This document shows, piece after piece, positions 11,101 to 21,600 of a stretch of DNA of 64,000 bases (position 1 is the stretch's first letter; each line of letters begins with the position of its first letter). The notes under the pieces are model-generated. The model was not told the DNA's origin. It saw only the letters and a list, made by a program, of their open reading frames with translations, and did no database searches. The DNA comes from Strongylocentrotus purpuratus (taxonomy: Eukaryota > Echinodermata > Echinoidea > Camarodonta > Strongylocentrotidae): the NCBI RefSeq assembly GCF_000002235.5, contig NW_022145545.1, forward strand, positions 1,429,501 through 1,493,500. Direction: 5' to 3'. The position numbers and the translations under genes were made by a program.

Positions 11101-12755
11101 TAAGTGAACATCACTTTTTTAAACAGCGTTTTTACTGTGTAGGCCTACATGACTCCAACCTCCCTCCTGGTCATGCAGGACCCGTATACGTGGTTTCTAA
11201 ATTTCGATTTGCTTTTCTTTTTCTTTTTTTTGTGGTATTGGAATCAGTTGCTGTGGTAACGACAGAAAGGCTGAATGACAGAAAATCGTTCTCTCTCACC
11301 CGTATAGTTGATCATAGCTTTTAATGGTTTCGAAGCGGCTCGGCTCGATGAGACGTCACCATGTTTTACGAAGAGCTCCCGAACCAGTTCGGGAGACCCG
11401 ACGAGAATCTTCGGCTGTCCGTCGATTTCGATACTCACAAGGTCTCCGTACCTGTAAAAGGTTGAGCAAAAAGTCTGTAAGGAGTCAAAGGGCGTTAACT
11501 CTGTCTTAAAAGATAAGTGTGAACGCTCTTCTGGCTCAAAGCACAATTCATACTGGTTAAATAAAACCCGAATTAATGGCCGCTGAGTTTTGACTTTGTT
11601 CATCTCCTGAAATAAGATTTTAATTCAACTGATTCATTTTATTGTGTTGATTGGAATAACATTCATAAAGCTTATTGTGGAATGAAACATTTTTGGGGTT
11701 TAAACTGTCTATACACGATGTCCGAGGACAGAATCTGTCCGTACAAAATATACAAGCGGTTCCATTTGGCGTTTTATTTACTTTTTATAAGATGATGAAG
11801 CGGATCATAATCAAATGATTGGTTGAGAGCATACACGTGACCAGGCATTTATTTTGCCTGACTAGTAATTTTACTAATGACTGGTCATTAGTAAATGCTA
11901 ATGACTGGTCATAAGTAAATGCTAATGACCAGTCATTAGTAAATGCTAATGACCAGTCATTAGTAAAATCATGTTATAAAACAATATGTTATAAAACAAA
12001 TAATACACATCATTTTGTTCAGGCACTAATAAAATTACTCGAACTACATGTAGGTACCTTCGAAACAATCCCACACCATCGGCTATCGCCTCGGGCGTGT
12101 TAGACTGTTCCAAATGTGGGTCATTCTTAATAATGCCCTCACTGCTGTGTATTATAAGTATGTACCACCGTAGGCCTAGATGAGTATACTGCCCGATGAA
12201 CACGGGGAGTCATTTCGATTGCTTGTTACCTACGCTAATCAAGCCTGTATTGTTCCATACGCTAGTAATTCACGTCAATGCTTGCACTGTTCCACTCTTT
12301 CATGGTGCGTTTACTCTTTGTACGTTGTCACCCTGACTTGATGCGTCAGCGACTGACGCATCAGCCACTGACGCAGTTCTACGTCAGGCAAATGACTCCT
12401 CGTGTGCATGCATCGGCTTAACCTTAAACATTGGAAATTATTTCATTGACATTTAGATTTGATCTTACTTTCGTTTTGCGGAGAGGATCATGTCCATTTT
12501 ACCCTCCTTTGAGAACAAGCTGGCGATGATATTGAGCGGGAATGGGATTTTGAGAGGTCCAGGTGGTAGTTTCTCTCGCTTCCCGAAGGTTTGCCGAACG
12601 ATGCCGAACACGATGACACTTCCGAACAAGCCGAATAGTAAGGATGTGATGATGCCCATGTCATTCCACCAATCCGTGACGTACCCTTTCAAGCTTTCCA
12701 TAATGACGAGAACGGACTGTAAATTTCTTCGGATAGATGGTAAAACGGTACTCAA
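5194..12755 (-). CDS. cytochrome P450 gene A (CYP2-clan-like), six exons
   Basis: Haem-thiolate monooxygenase, most likely microsomal; substrate unknown. Exons on the minus strand, all with GT/AG borders and agreeing phases: 12755-12469, 11451-11300, 7601-7364, 6850-6448, 6226-5899 and 5372-5194, giving about 528 residues, normal for the family. Visible in order: an N-terminal hydrophobic anchor (about residues 30-55); the proline-rich hinge [11 protein letters not shown]; the C-helix WQPLRR; FEYSDPDY at the exon 3/4 join; the I-helix AGTETT; EVLRHRP (K-helix ExxR); [12 protein letters not shown]; and the haem loop FGLGRRSCLG with its cysteine, built across the last intron. Start chosen at the ATG just upstream of the membrane anchor. 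Intron 2 holds a large foldback element, intron 1 a palindromic short repeat and intron 5 a GA microsatellite. All key residues are present. I assign clan, not subfamily. Confidence 0.93.
5577..5609. repeat. (GA)n microsatellite in P450 A intron 5
   Basis: Simple GA run inside the last intron of gene A. Frames read over it are spurious. Confidence 0.9.
8404..8505 (+). other. putative 5' exon in left arm of foldback element
   Basis: ATG in good context (catcATGG) opens a frame beginning [16 protein letters not shown] and running 34 codons to a consensus donor AGC|GTAAGT at 8505/8506. The LLxxWGFxxLIE pattern resembles the first helix of SAM-type domains of invertebrate proteins, but it is too short to assign. 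The right arm has the mirror copy, so this is part of the element, not of the P450. Confidence 0.45.
8849..9300. repeat. 64-bp tandem repeats, left arm (7 copies)
   Basis: Units begin at 8849, 8913, 8977, 9041, 9105, 9169 and 9233 with an exact 64-bp period. Each holds 'cccactgaacaacagctcc' and several TTTAAACAAC motifs. The first unit is a variant. Confidence 0.95.
9780..10165. repeat. 64-bp tandem repeats, right arm (6 copies)
   Basis: Inverted counterparts of the left-arm repeats with the same 64-bp period ('caccaac' at 9831, 9895, 9959 and 10023, variants at 10087 and 10151). One unit fewer than the left arm, so copy number has changed since the palindrome formed. Confidence 0.93.
10483..10584 (-). 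other. putative 5' exon in right arm of foldback element
   Basis: Mirror copy of the left-arm exon: [16 protein letters not shown] and the same GTAAGT donor just inside. In this arm the frame stays open past the donor to 10225. Both arms therefore present a start codon reading toward the centre. Confidence 0.45.
11868..11972. repeat. palindromic 32-bp tandem repeat in P450 A intron 1
   Basis: About three to four copies of a unit built on ATGACTGGTCAT / ATGACCAGTCAT followed by 'tagtaaatgcta'. Each core is itself a near-perfect palindrome. Confidence 0.85.
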
Positions 12756-12829
12756 ATAAACTGCGAGAGGTTGTGAGGCGAATGAGGACAGATATCCGAT
12801 TGGATCACACGTGCTTTACGGTTGAGTGA

Positions 12830-13894
12830 TTATACCTAAATTGATGTTAAAAAATATTTGGAGAAAGGTTTCAGACTATCACTTATTATTAATGAAAAAT
12901 ATAATGTTATAGTATTGCTTTTGATCTGAAGCCGATGTTTCAAATTGGATTTAAAGACGTCATTCTAAAACCCAAATCCACCTTATAAAATGCCGATGGG
13001 GGTCCAGCTAGGCCAGGGTGTATGATCCTTACATCTCCTTAATTCCATATGTTTGTGGTGCCCCTTCCTTATAATTCTCAGAATTTCATGTTGCAAGAAT
13101 CACCTCATGCAGAAGTAATTATGGGGTTGATTCTTGCATCATGAAATGTTATAGAAAATTCCAACTAGAAGAAAAAGATGCAGAAAAGGATGCTGCTCCA
13201 ACCCCTCCCCTCAAAACCTCTGGATATCTAATGTTACCCCTCCTATAGCTAATTAGGAAGGGTGTCTCCTAAAATATAATACTGAAGGTCTAGTCATCAA
13301 ACCTTGGAACTTGAACTTTCTGCATTATTAAATGTGTCCCCGTTGAGCTATCGTCCAGTTAATATACAAAGACACCGGCCGAAATAAGGGGGGGGGTTAT
13401 CTACCAAAAAATATATATATTAGGCTCAAAATTTATATTTCACACATTAAATAACTCAATAAAATTGATATCAACTTTAAGGGTTACTTAATTATCCATC
13501 ATATGACACCAAAACCATGAGGATTTTAGGTTTTACTTAAAAGTATTATTTGAAACTCGATTCAAACACACCAAACACGCCATCAATACACACATGTCCA
13601 GTAATACGTATGGGCAAAAGTTTAGTTTTTTGTTGAAATCAAGTCAATAACATTGTGTTGCTTTGACTTTTCACTGACAAGAATTATATGCCTCTATTTC
13701 GCACATGACATTGTCCTTGAACATAGGCAAATTTCTGGAAAGTAATACACCTCTCCGGTTTCGATATATGAACATTTTTTTTTTTGGGGGGGGGGGGGGT
13801 GAAATGCCATTTTTTGAGGAAAAAAATCACAAAATAATTTGTTTACTAAGAGATTAAATAGGTTCTATTCCATTAAAATTGATATCAAAACGTA
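12830..13894. other. intergenic DNA upstream of P450 gene A
   Basis: No gene is seen. It should hold the promoter of gene A (transcribed leftward), but I cannot point to a TATA box with confidence. G tracts lie at 13388-13395 and 13786-13799. Confidence 0.4.
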
Positions 13895-14102
13895 CACTCT
13901 AAAAACTGAAATGTTAAATGTCAATTTAAAAGGGCCGAGGAGTGACCACTCTTTCAAAATGTCAGATTGTTTCTTTTAACCTGCTTGATTCAACCTTTAT
14001 AGTGTTGGATCCAGCATGTTCAAAGAGTTAACTACCATTTTGAAAGAGTGGTCACTCCTTGGCCCTTTTAAATGGTGATTTTACATTTCAGTTTTTAGAG
14101 TG
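13895..14102. mobile_element. 208-bp MITE with TA target duplication
   Basis: Terminal inverted repeats CACTCTAAAAACTGAAATG and complement, continuing inward through 'aaaagggccgaggagtgacc'-type arms, so most of it folds as a hairpin. Flanked by TA at 13893-13894 and 14103-14104. No coding capacity. Fits a Tc1/mariner-type non-autonomous element. Confidence 0.88.
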
Positions 14103-14104
14103 TA

Positions 14105-14902
14105 GACAATTTTATTATCTTTCATAAGACATCAAATTCGTGGTGATTCAACGCTTCCTTACAATATTATTAACATAATATTATTTTTCGTCTACAGGGC
14201 CTCTAGTTTTGGACGACCCCTCCGATTTAGGGGTTACCTCTAAAATATTGCTTATTGTGATAAAATCTTTTTTAATAAACAAGTTGTGTTTGTCAAGCAG
14301 TAGCAACCAACTCAAAAACTAAGCACGACTTTTGACTTTAAATTACGCCTAGTCAACAGTGAATGCATGCATTTCACTTGTCTAGTTTGTCGATGAGCTG
14401 TTACCATTATCAAGATCACCATACGTCGAATAAATAATCATAAAAAACATCATCTTAGAGGCTGCAAAACTCATGAATTTGAAAAAGTACCTGGTAAAAT
14501 TTCAACGAGATCTCGCCCGCCCGAGAACTTCTATTAGACTGAATCTAACAATGCAATGTTGCAGCTGCAGTACACGTACACATGAAAATGGTTTTAATTT
14601 TAGATTGACTGATATATTATTGTACCGACAATATCTTTCCGTTTCAATGCTCAAACATCAGACGCATGGAAGTATATAGACTCACACTATTTGAACTTGC
14701 CAAAATGTGTGCACACAGCCGTCGGTCGAGCTTGTGTGCTAAACAAAAAAATTGAGGGATATTATTTTGCTGTGACCCTTTGCCCTCGATCATGAAAGTT
14801 GTTTCTGGTGCACTCTGGTGCCTGAACATGGCCAGCTAGCACACGACTGCGAGCATGCACGCCTCCGGGAAACGTGTAGAAGGGCATTACAACAACTATA
14901 TC

Positions 14903-14939
<37 letters not shown>

Positions 14940-15400
14940 TCTCTATATGTCTGTCTTTACTTATTCACTCTACACTTTTCTCTCTCCTTTCACTCACTAG
15001 TACTTTGTTTGTTACCTTTCTAATATTATAACTCCTTCTCTTTCTATTCTCTCTGCAATGGTGGTTGCATTAATTGAACCCATGATTCCATTCCAAATCC
15101 TTGATTAGACTATAGTTCGGACAAGTTTTCTCAAATTGAATGGCACTGGTAGACAAGAACTGCGGTGATTTTTCTCTCTCCTCTATTAGTGGATGTAAAG
15201 AAATAATTGAAATGAAAGGTAAGGGTTTTAATAAATCTCTGGTATCAAATGCCTTCGTATATGTTGCCTAACTCCAGTCATCGTTGGCCTAGTGCAGGTC
15301 CAGACCATTAGGGGGGGGGGGGGAGGGAGGGGGCACCGGCATCTTTCGAGGTAGATGCACTGTACAAATAGACTCTAATCGGGGGCACTGATGGCAATCG
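14105..15400. other. intergenic DNA with a (CT)n microsatellite
   Basis: Contains a (CT)n tract at 14907-14937 and a G tract at 15311-15332. Frames over the CT tract are repeat artefacts. No gene is supported. Confidence 0.5.
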
Positions 15401-15404
15401 GTTC

Positions 15405-15941
15405 TTAAAGGGGAAGTACATCCTGATATAATTATTAAGTTGGTTTCAATAAAAGCAGAAAAATAAGTGAAAGTTTGAAAAATATCCGATAAAAAATGGG
15501 AAAGTCATTACATTTTCGAAGTCGTCATCTGTGAAGACAAATTAGCAACACTGTGACGTATCTTGCGAGCTCCTCTCCAATTCGCTCTGTGAAGTAACTT
15601 TCATAAACTTTTATTTTCTTAGTTATTGATGACGGAATGGATTTGTTTCATACAGGGGTGATATGCAATAATTGTATAAAGGGATAACGTATGATTGGAA
15701 ATTGTCTTAAGGGAAGCTAAAAATTTATGAAGTTTTTTAGTACAGAGCAAATGAGATGAGATCTCACAAGATACGTCACAGAGTTGTGTTTGATTGATCG
15801 CACCTTCGAAAATTCATAACGTTTTAAAAATGTCAATTATAATTGGTTTTCGCTCAAACTTTCACTAACATGCTTCTCTCATTTTTATGCTTTAATTTTT
15901 TACTAAAATCAACTTAATATCAGGTTTGATTTTCCTTTTAA
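15405..15941. mobile_element. long-TIR MITE with TTAA ends, copy 1
   Basis: Starts TTAAAGGGGAAG and ends CTTTTAA; arms are imperfect inverted repeats over more than 200 bp ('gtgacgtatcttg' on the left, 'caagatacgtcac' on the right). Related copies lie at 20514-21050 and 48866-49749. TTAA at both ends suggests a piggyBac-like target preference. No coding frame. Confidence 0.8.
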
Positions 15942-15944
15942 CCT

Positions 15945-17160
15945 TCGAGGGATAAAATACAAATAAAGAAAGCAATTCATTAAGGAGGATGTTTGAATTT
16001 CCACGCCGTTGAATATTCTAATCATACCCCCTTCTCTCTCTCTCTCTCTTTCTCTCTCTCTCAATCACCTCTCCCTCACTCCATCGCTCTCCTTTTCGCC
16101 ATTTGATGGCGTATACTGGCCCTCCGTGCCTGCTGTAGCTACGCTACTACCTGTAACAATCTTCATAGTCCATTCAAATAAAAAGCTTTGTACGAGTTGT
16201 TGGTTTCCCAAAGACGATAAAGGGCCCCATTTTATTCCCAATTGTGACCCTGTCTGTATCTGTACTTTGGCACTAATAAACTTAATTGGTTTATGCTGCC
16301 TAATAAACATTAAGCATTAACGATTGACACAATTTTATATCGCTTCCTTTTTTATTCATTTAACAAGGAAATACAAAGTGAATTAAACGACTACATAAAA
16401 TAGGAATAACTTGGCAAACATAACTACCTAACATAATCATGGTAAGACGTACAATATACACCAAATGTCACTTTTCTCTGAAGTGAAACTTACGAGGGTA
16501 CGTAAGTTGAGATGAGATTCTCATCTCATTAGTTCAATTCAGTTTCATTATTGTATAATTGAATTTTATAATTTGACATTTGAATCTAGAAATCTGAGTA
16601 TGAGTCGATGTGTACCGTCACGTATGTGTTACTCATTTACCAAGGAACAGAGAAAAAAGAATATGCATCGAAAAAGCGTAGAATCTGCAAGAAATATAAG
16701 AATAGGGAGCATAATAAGGAAAAAAAATGAAAATAAGTTTTCATGAGCTTCACTTCATTATAATGAAACATTTTGTCTGTAGAATTAAAAAGAATTCATA
16801 TTTCGTTATAAGCTCACTGCGGCCATTTTTCACACTAAATTTCTTAGGACATACAATGAAAATACTTTATCAGTGAAAAGGGCTTCTACACATCGGAGTT
16901 GTATTCTGATAACATTGTTTCTCTATTGAAAGTCCAAGCGAAATCTAGATAATATTGAATCTCTATCTTTCAGTATCTGTTAAAATTATTTTGAAAGATG
17001 TACGGTAATTTATAAGCGATCGCAAGCCGCGTGAGGGCGACAAAGTAACCGCAGAAATACACATGTTGTAACATAAATATTGGCGTTATTACATGCTTTC
17101 TTCCTCCATGGTTTAGGAATCGTTTACACAAACAATGTTATATACCTAGGGTAATATTGA
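15945..17160. other. intergenic AT-rich DNA
   Basis: A (CT)n tract at 16031-16062. Nothing else is recognisable. Confidence 0.4.
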
Positions 17161-17164
17161 CAAA

Positions 17165-17345
17165 ACTAACAGGTGGCTTTAGATATATCATTTTGTAGAG
17201 CAATGATCTTGTAACCAGACGGTCCCGAGTTCGAAATCAATTGAGCCAAGCGCTGGTGCCTTTTGGTAAGGCATTAATCGCCCTAGCCAAGTCCTTTGGA
17301 GAGGAATCAAAGCCGTCGTACCTCTGGTTGCTTACTTACATGCAT
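17165..17345 (+). mobile_element. tRNA-derived SINE relic
   Basis: The stretch 'gtcccgagttcgaaatc' fits a pol III B box, followed by a SINE body with 'ccttttggtaaggcattaatc'. The A-box part ('tagagcaatgatcttgt') is degraded. The layout matches echinoderm tRNA-like SINEs, one clearer copy of which is at 29188-29530. Confidence 0.55.
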
Positions 17346-17354
17346 ACACATGCT

Positions 17355-17800
17355 TAATAATCAGTCAGGTAAAAACCGACCAAATACTCTTGGTATAGCA
17401 TGTGTGAAACAGATACGTGCCATTCAACTAAAGTACTAGTACACTGTACCTTCATTACTCAATTTACGTAAATGTTTCCAACTTAAAATACGATTGAATG
17501 GTTAAATAATTTCAATATCTTTTATCAGAACACATAATACCACATACTCTCACTATCCAGCTGTCTGTTAAAAGGTGTTTCATTTCACAAATCTGGGTTA
17601 TTTGAAAATATCTATGTATATTATATTTAAAAGCATACCATAACATGTTTCATAATCTTTACATAATATCTGGCTAAGCACACAATGAAAAAATATACTC
17701 AGTCTTGTAACTATTTGCATTGTCTAAATTTCCAACACACTTATCTGGCACAATTCCGGTCATGTCTAGGACTTGGTTCTCTGTACCAGCGCCGTTCCCA
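17355..17800. repeat. segmental duplication block downstream of R1
   Basis: Collinear with 26372-27400 downstream of R2: both share 'cagtcaggtaaa..accga', 'tttccaacttaaa', 'gaatggttaaataatttca', 'acacataataccacatac', 'atactcagtcttgta' and 'ggacttggttctc'. The R2-side block is longer because a MITE (26524-27056) sits in it. This marks the edge of the duplicated receptor unit. Confidence 0.88.
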
Positions 17801-17808
17801 CCCCATCA

Positions 17809-18022
17809 CCCTTACAAAAATGTACCATTGTAACCATGGTACTTTTGTAAAAATTACCATCCACCATGGTAACCATGGGTATCATGGTACCAAAACAATA
17901 AAATACATTGGGTCATTAAACAATGTATTTCATTGTTTTGGTACCATGAAAACCATGGTTACCATGGTGGATGGTAACTTGGACAAAAGTACCATGGTTA
18001 CCATGGTACAATTTTGTAAGGG
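17809..18022. mobile_element. 214-bp hairpin MITE rich in ATGGTACC/CCATGG
   Basis: Termini CCCTTACAAAA and TTTTGTAAGGG; the arms are inverted repeats full of 'accatggtaaccatggt'. Almost the whole element folds into one stem. No reliable target duplication was found. Confidence 0.85.
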
Positions 18023-18374
18023 TAATTTCATCAATATTCGATATCAAAACATTATTAAATTGCATGAGAGCTATTTTCTCTCCCGATTACCATAACCGAA
18101 GTATAATAAAGTGACACCACATGTTACTAAAGAATATGTCTTATACGTAATAAGAAACTGAACTCGAGGGAGAGAGAAAAGAAAAAAAATAATCTTATAC
18201 TGATTAAACTGGACAAGCATGTCAGGACAGAGCTCGAGCCATTATTGATCCGCATACATTTTGTGCCAAAAGGCTCTACATGTATTCTAAAACTCTGTTT
18301 CCGTCACCGCCATCAATGAATGAGTATCTAACACGAATAACGCGAATAAACAATATATATTGCATAATGATGAC

Positions 18375-18642
18375 CAGGCGCGGATCCAGGATTTCTTAGG
18401 GGGAGTCCCAAATTTGAAATCAATTAAAAATTTAGTGTGCTGAGATTTGAAAATTTTGCTCAGTGGCGGGGGGGGGGGGGTAGTGAGCACTACTTTTGTA
18501 GTTGTTTTTTTGTTGTTTTGCCCCCGGCAATTTGAAAATCCCCCCTGGCAAAAAATATAAGGAAAATTCTGTTCTTTTGGGGGGGGGGCATAGGGGCCAA
18601 GGCCAGCTCGCCCCCCCCCCCCTCCCTCTGGATCCGCGCCTG
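18375..18642. mobile_element. 268-bp non-autonomous hAT-like element
   Basis: Terminal inverted repeats CAGGCGCGGATCCAGG and CCTCTGGATCCGCGCCTG, flanked by an exact 8-bp duplication atgatgac (18367-18374 and 18643-18650). A long G tract follows the left side and a C tract precedes the right end. It lies 18 bp past the R1 stop codon, so inside the R1 3' UTR. The R2 paralogue lacks it at about 28413-28420. Confidence 0.92.
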
Positions 18643-18660
18643 ATGATGACGATCCTTGTC

Positions 18661-21600
18661 TTAGCATGGCATCGTCAGTTCAATGTTTAGGCCATTGTAT
18701 GACATGACAGTGTCGAAGTCTTGTTGGTCTCCTGTTGGGACAGTGGCCCGTAAATGTGCGTAGGATGCGTTATCGTACGACATGCATGAAGTACGTGTAC
18801 CTGGTTGGTCATCACCTACGGAGAGCTTGGCTGTATCTTTCGTGACATTAAATCCTTCTTCGGTAGATTCATTTTGGCCGCCCCTAAAAGGTAATCTGAC
18901 AACAGATATGTACATTAGATTAGAGTATGTTGTGCTCAATTTAAAAAGAGAAATTCTTAAATGCACTAGAAGGTAGAGAAACGAAAGAACAAAAATGAGT
19001 TTAGTTCTCAAAGCATTCAATGAATATCATCTCACCACTTACATCACGATAAAGGATGGCAAATGTAGGTTAACATCTCGCCAAGTGTCATTACTAGTGC
19101 TGAGCCGTTTGAACCAACGACCTTTGCATCTTTTAGATGATTTTTTTTTAAATTCGATTATACGACACATTTGGTATGTTTTATCGTATTAAGTATTTAC
19201 ATCTTAATGTTTAATTCTTATCACTTCCAATCATCCTTAAAAAAAATCTAATCTTCGTCTAATGGTAAAGAGTTTTTCCAACATGTTTGACCCACCTGCA
19301 GTTAGCAACAGGGAATACCCCTGCGTTGTCCTTGGTGCAGGTTGAAATGTTTGTCTTCACCTGGTATGTGGGCTTTTTGTAGTTGTTGATTAGGGCAACA
19401 GCGATCAAACTCAACACGAGGGAGCAGGGCAGAGAGACGAACATTAACGGAAATTTGTCGGATGTTTGTCTCTCTGGAGTAACAGGAGGAGTAATATTAT
19501 ATACTGAAAAGATAAAATAGCAAGAGCAAAATATTGTCGACATAAATAGTATTTGCGGTGGATTAGGTTGTAGGATTAGGGCAACATATAGACCGAATTT
19601 TCCGTCTCTTTCGTTCGTTAGCCTCTTATTGGGGTAGGGTCGGCTCTCTCTTTAGAGACGGAAACCGTCTATACACATTCCCTTGATAACGCCACGGCCA
19701 TTTCAGGTCGTATTGTTATGCCCCCAAAATCCCCCAAAATGTCATTTTACCTCGTGTATATCCAATTGTAAATTAGGCCTAGGCTATAATACATCGGTTC
19801 CACTTACTAACTTGGCTGAAATAATCCGTTTCGGTCTAGGCAACATATAGAGCCAGCCCAATGCATTTGAGCAAAGCAGAGAGATGGACATCCACTAAAT
19901 GATTATACTCTATAGGCCCTACTTGCAATGATCTGTAATTGGTATGGTTGGAGTACTACGACCTATTTACTGAGATGAGGAGTAAAGCACGTGTTAGATT
20001 AATATTTTTTGTGATACAATCTAGTTTACGGTAGCAATTCCTGGAAGGCGCAGGCAGGGATGGATTGTCACAATGAAATTATCGAGATAGGAATTCAAAC
20101 TACACATATGCGAAAAGAAATGAGAGAATAATGGTTGCATATCTGAAATCAAATCTCAACCTGATGTCGTCCCTTTTGGATTCTTTTTGCAAATAATTAC
20201 ACTTTAATATATATATCTAGTTATAACGGCACAACGGACAACTCAATTACAATAAGTGTGAATAGTAATTGTTGAGGTAATGCCTCAGTCACACCTTTGT
20301 GTATTTGGCTTGCGCAATGCTGTGTATTTATGGCAAGCCGTTTTAACATTAATTTTATTCCCATTTCTTGATATCAAGAAATGAACCGATACAAAGAATT
20401 CGATTTCGATTTCTTGATATCAAGAAATGGGAATAAATATTAAAACGGCTTGCCATAAATACGCAGCAATACGCAAGCCAAATTAGTCCAGAATCTGGCC
20501 TATTTAAAGGAAAGTCCACCCCCAAAATAAGTTTGTTTCGATAGAGGTAGAATAATAAGAAAATCAGGTGAGTGAAAGTTTGAGCAAATTCTGCATGAAA
20601 ATAAGAAAGTAATGAATTATTGAAGTTGTGATCAATCAAATACAAATTGGCAACTCTGTGACTTATTATACGAGCTCTCCTTCATTTGCTTCGTGCATAA
20701 TATTCCATAAAATCATGTTTTCTTCGTTATTGATGACGGAATATATATTTGTTCCTTGCAGGGGGAGTATAGAAACATATTTGCAATTATTATATTTAGG
20801 GTGCATGTATGGTTGAAATTTTTCTTGAGGGAAAATGAAAATTTTAGATTTTTTTAGTACTGAGCAAATGGAAGTTGAGCTCGCATGATACGTCATAGAG
20901 TTGCCAATTTGTGTTTGATTGATCACAACTTCAAAAATCCTAACTTCCTTACTTTTAATCGGAATTTGCTCAAACTTTCACTGACTTGTTTCTCTCATTT
21001 TTCTACTCCTATTAAAACTAACTTAATTTCAGGGTGGACTTCCCCTTTAATTTTGATCTCCACCACACCAACGCTAACCTCTCCCTACTTACTTGCTACC
21101 AGCCGATGGTGGCGTGATCATTAAATTAAGACACCCGGCGAAAATCTGGTGAGCATAATTATGAGTTTGTTGATAACGCCATCTTCGACGGCTTGAATCA
21201 AGTGTAGGGAAATTATAAAGGACCGTGCAGATTCTGGACTAAAGCCAAATACGCAAAGGTGTGACTAAGGCATAAAAAAAAAATAATAATAATATACAGG
21301 TGGAAAGCGCAAAACGGCATTCGTTACTACATCTTGGAGATGTCAACAAAAGTAAACATCCATAAAACTAAATATTTAAACCCTAAGTAAATGTCAGCTA
21401 GCAGAACAATAGATAACTCACATGATGTTATTGGAATTTGACATGGCTTGCTTTCACTATTCCTACACAATGTCGTGATTGTGATGGTGTAAATTGCTCC
21501 AGGGGTTGGTAGATTGGTACAGGTAAACATGGTCTCATCAGCACTGATGTTTTGTGGTCCTACGTTTGATCCATTTGAACAGGTCACTCTGTAGCCATAC

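Larger units (their letters stand above)
7845..11139. mobile_element. 3.3-kb foldback (hairpin) DNA element with TA target duplication
   Basis: Two arms of roughly 1.6 kb (7845-9470 and 9600-11139) are inverted copies of each other around a ~130-bp unpaired spacer. The outermost bases are CACAGTAAAAACGCTG on the left and their complement on the right, flanked by TA on both sides (7843-7844 and 11140-11141). Each arm carries a run of 64-bp repeats rich in GTTGTTTAAA and, further out, the same short reading frame pointing inward. No transposase is visible, so it is non-autonomous. It occupies about 90% of intron 2 of P450 gene A; without it the intron would be about 400 bp. The few mismatches between arms suggest a young age or ongoing arm-to-arm conversion. 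Confidence 0.92.

Noticed and set aside
12340-12392. Hairpin around 'gactgacgcatcag'
   Set aside because: Very short and without element ends; probably a chance or simple repeat.
18995-21124. Several short plus-strand frames in R1 introns
   Set aside because: They overlap introns or MITEs of the minus-strand gene and have no domain content.
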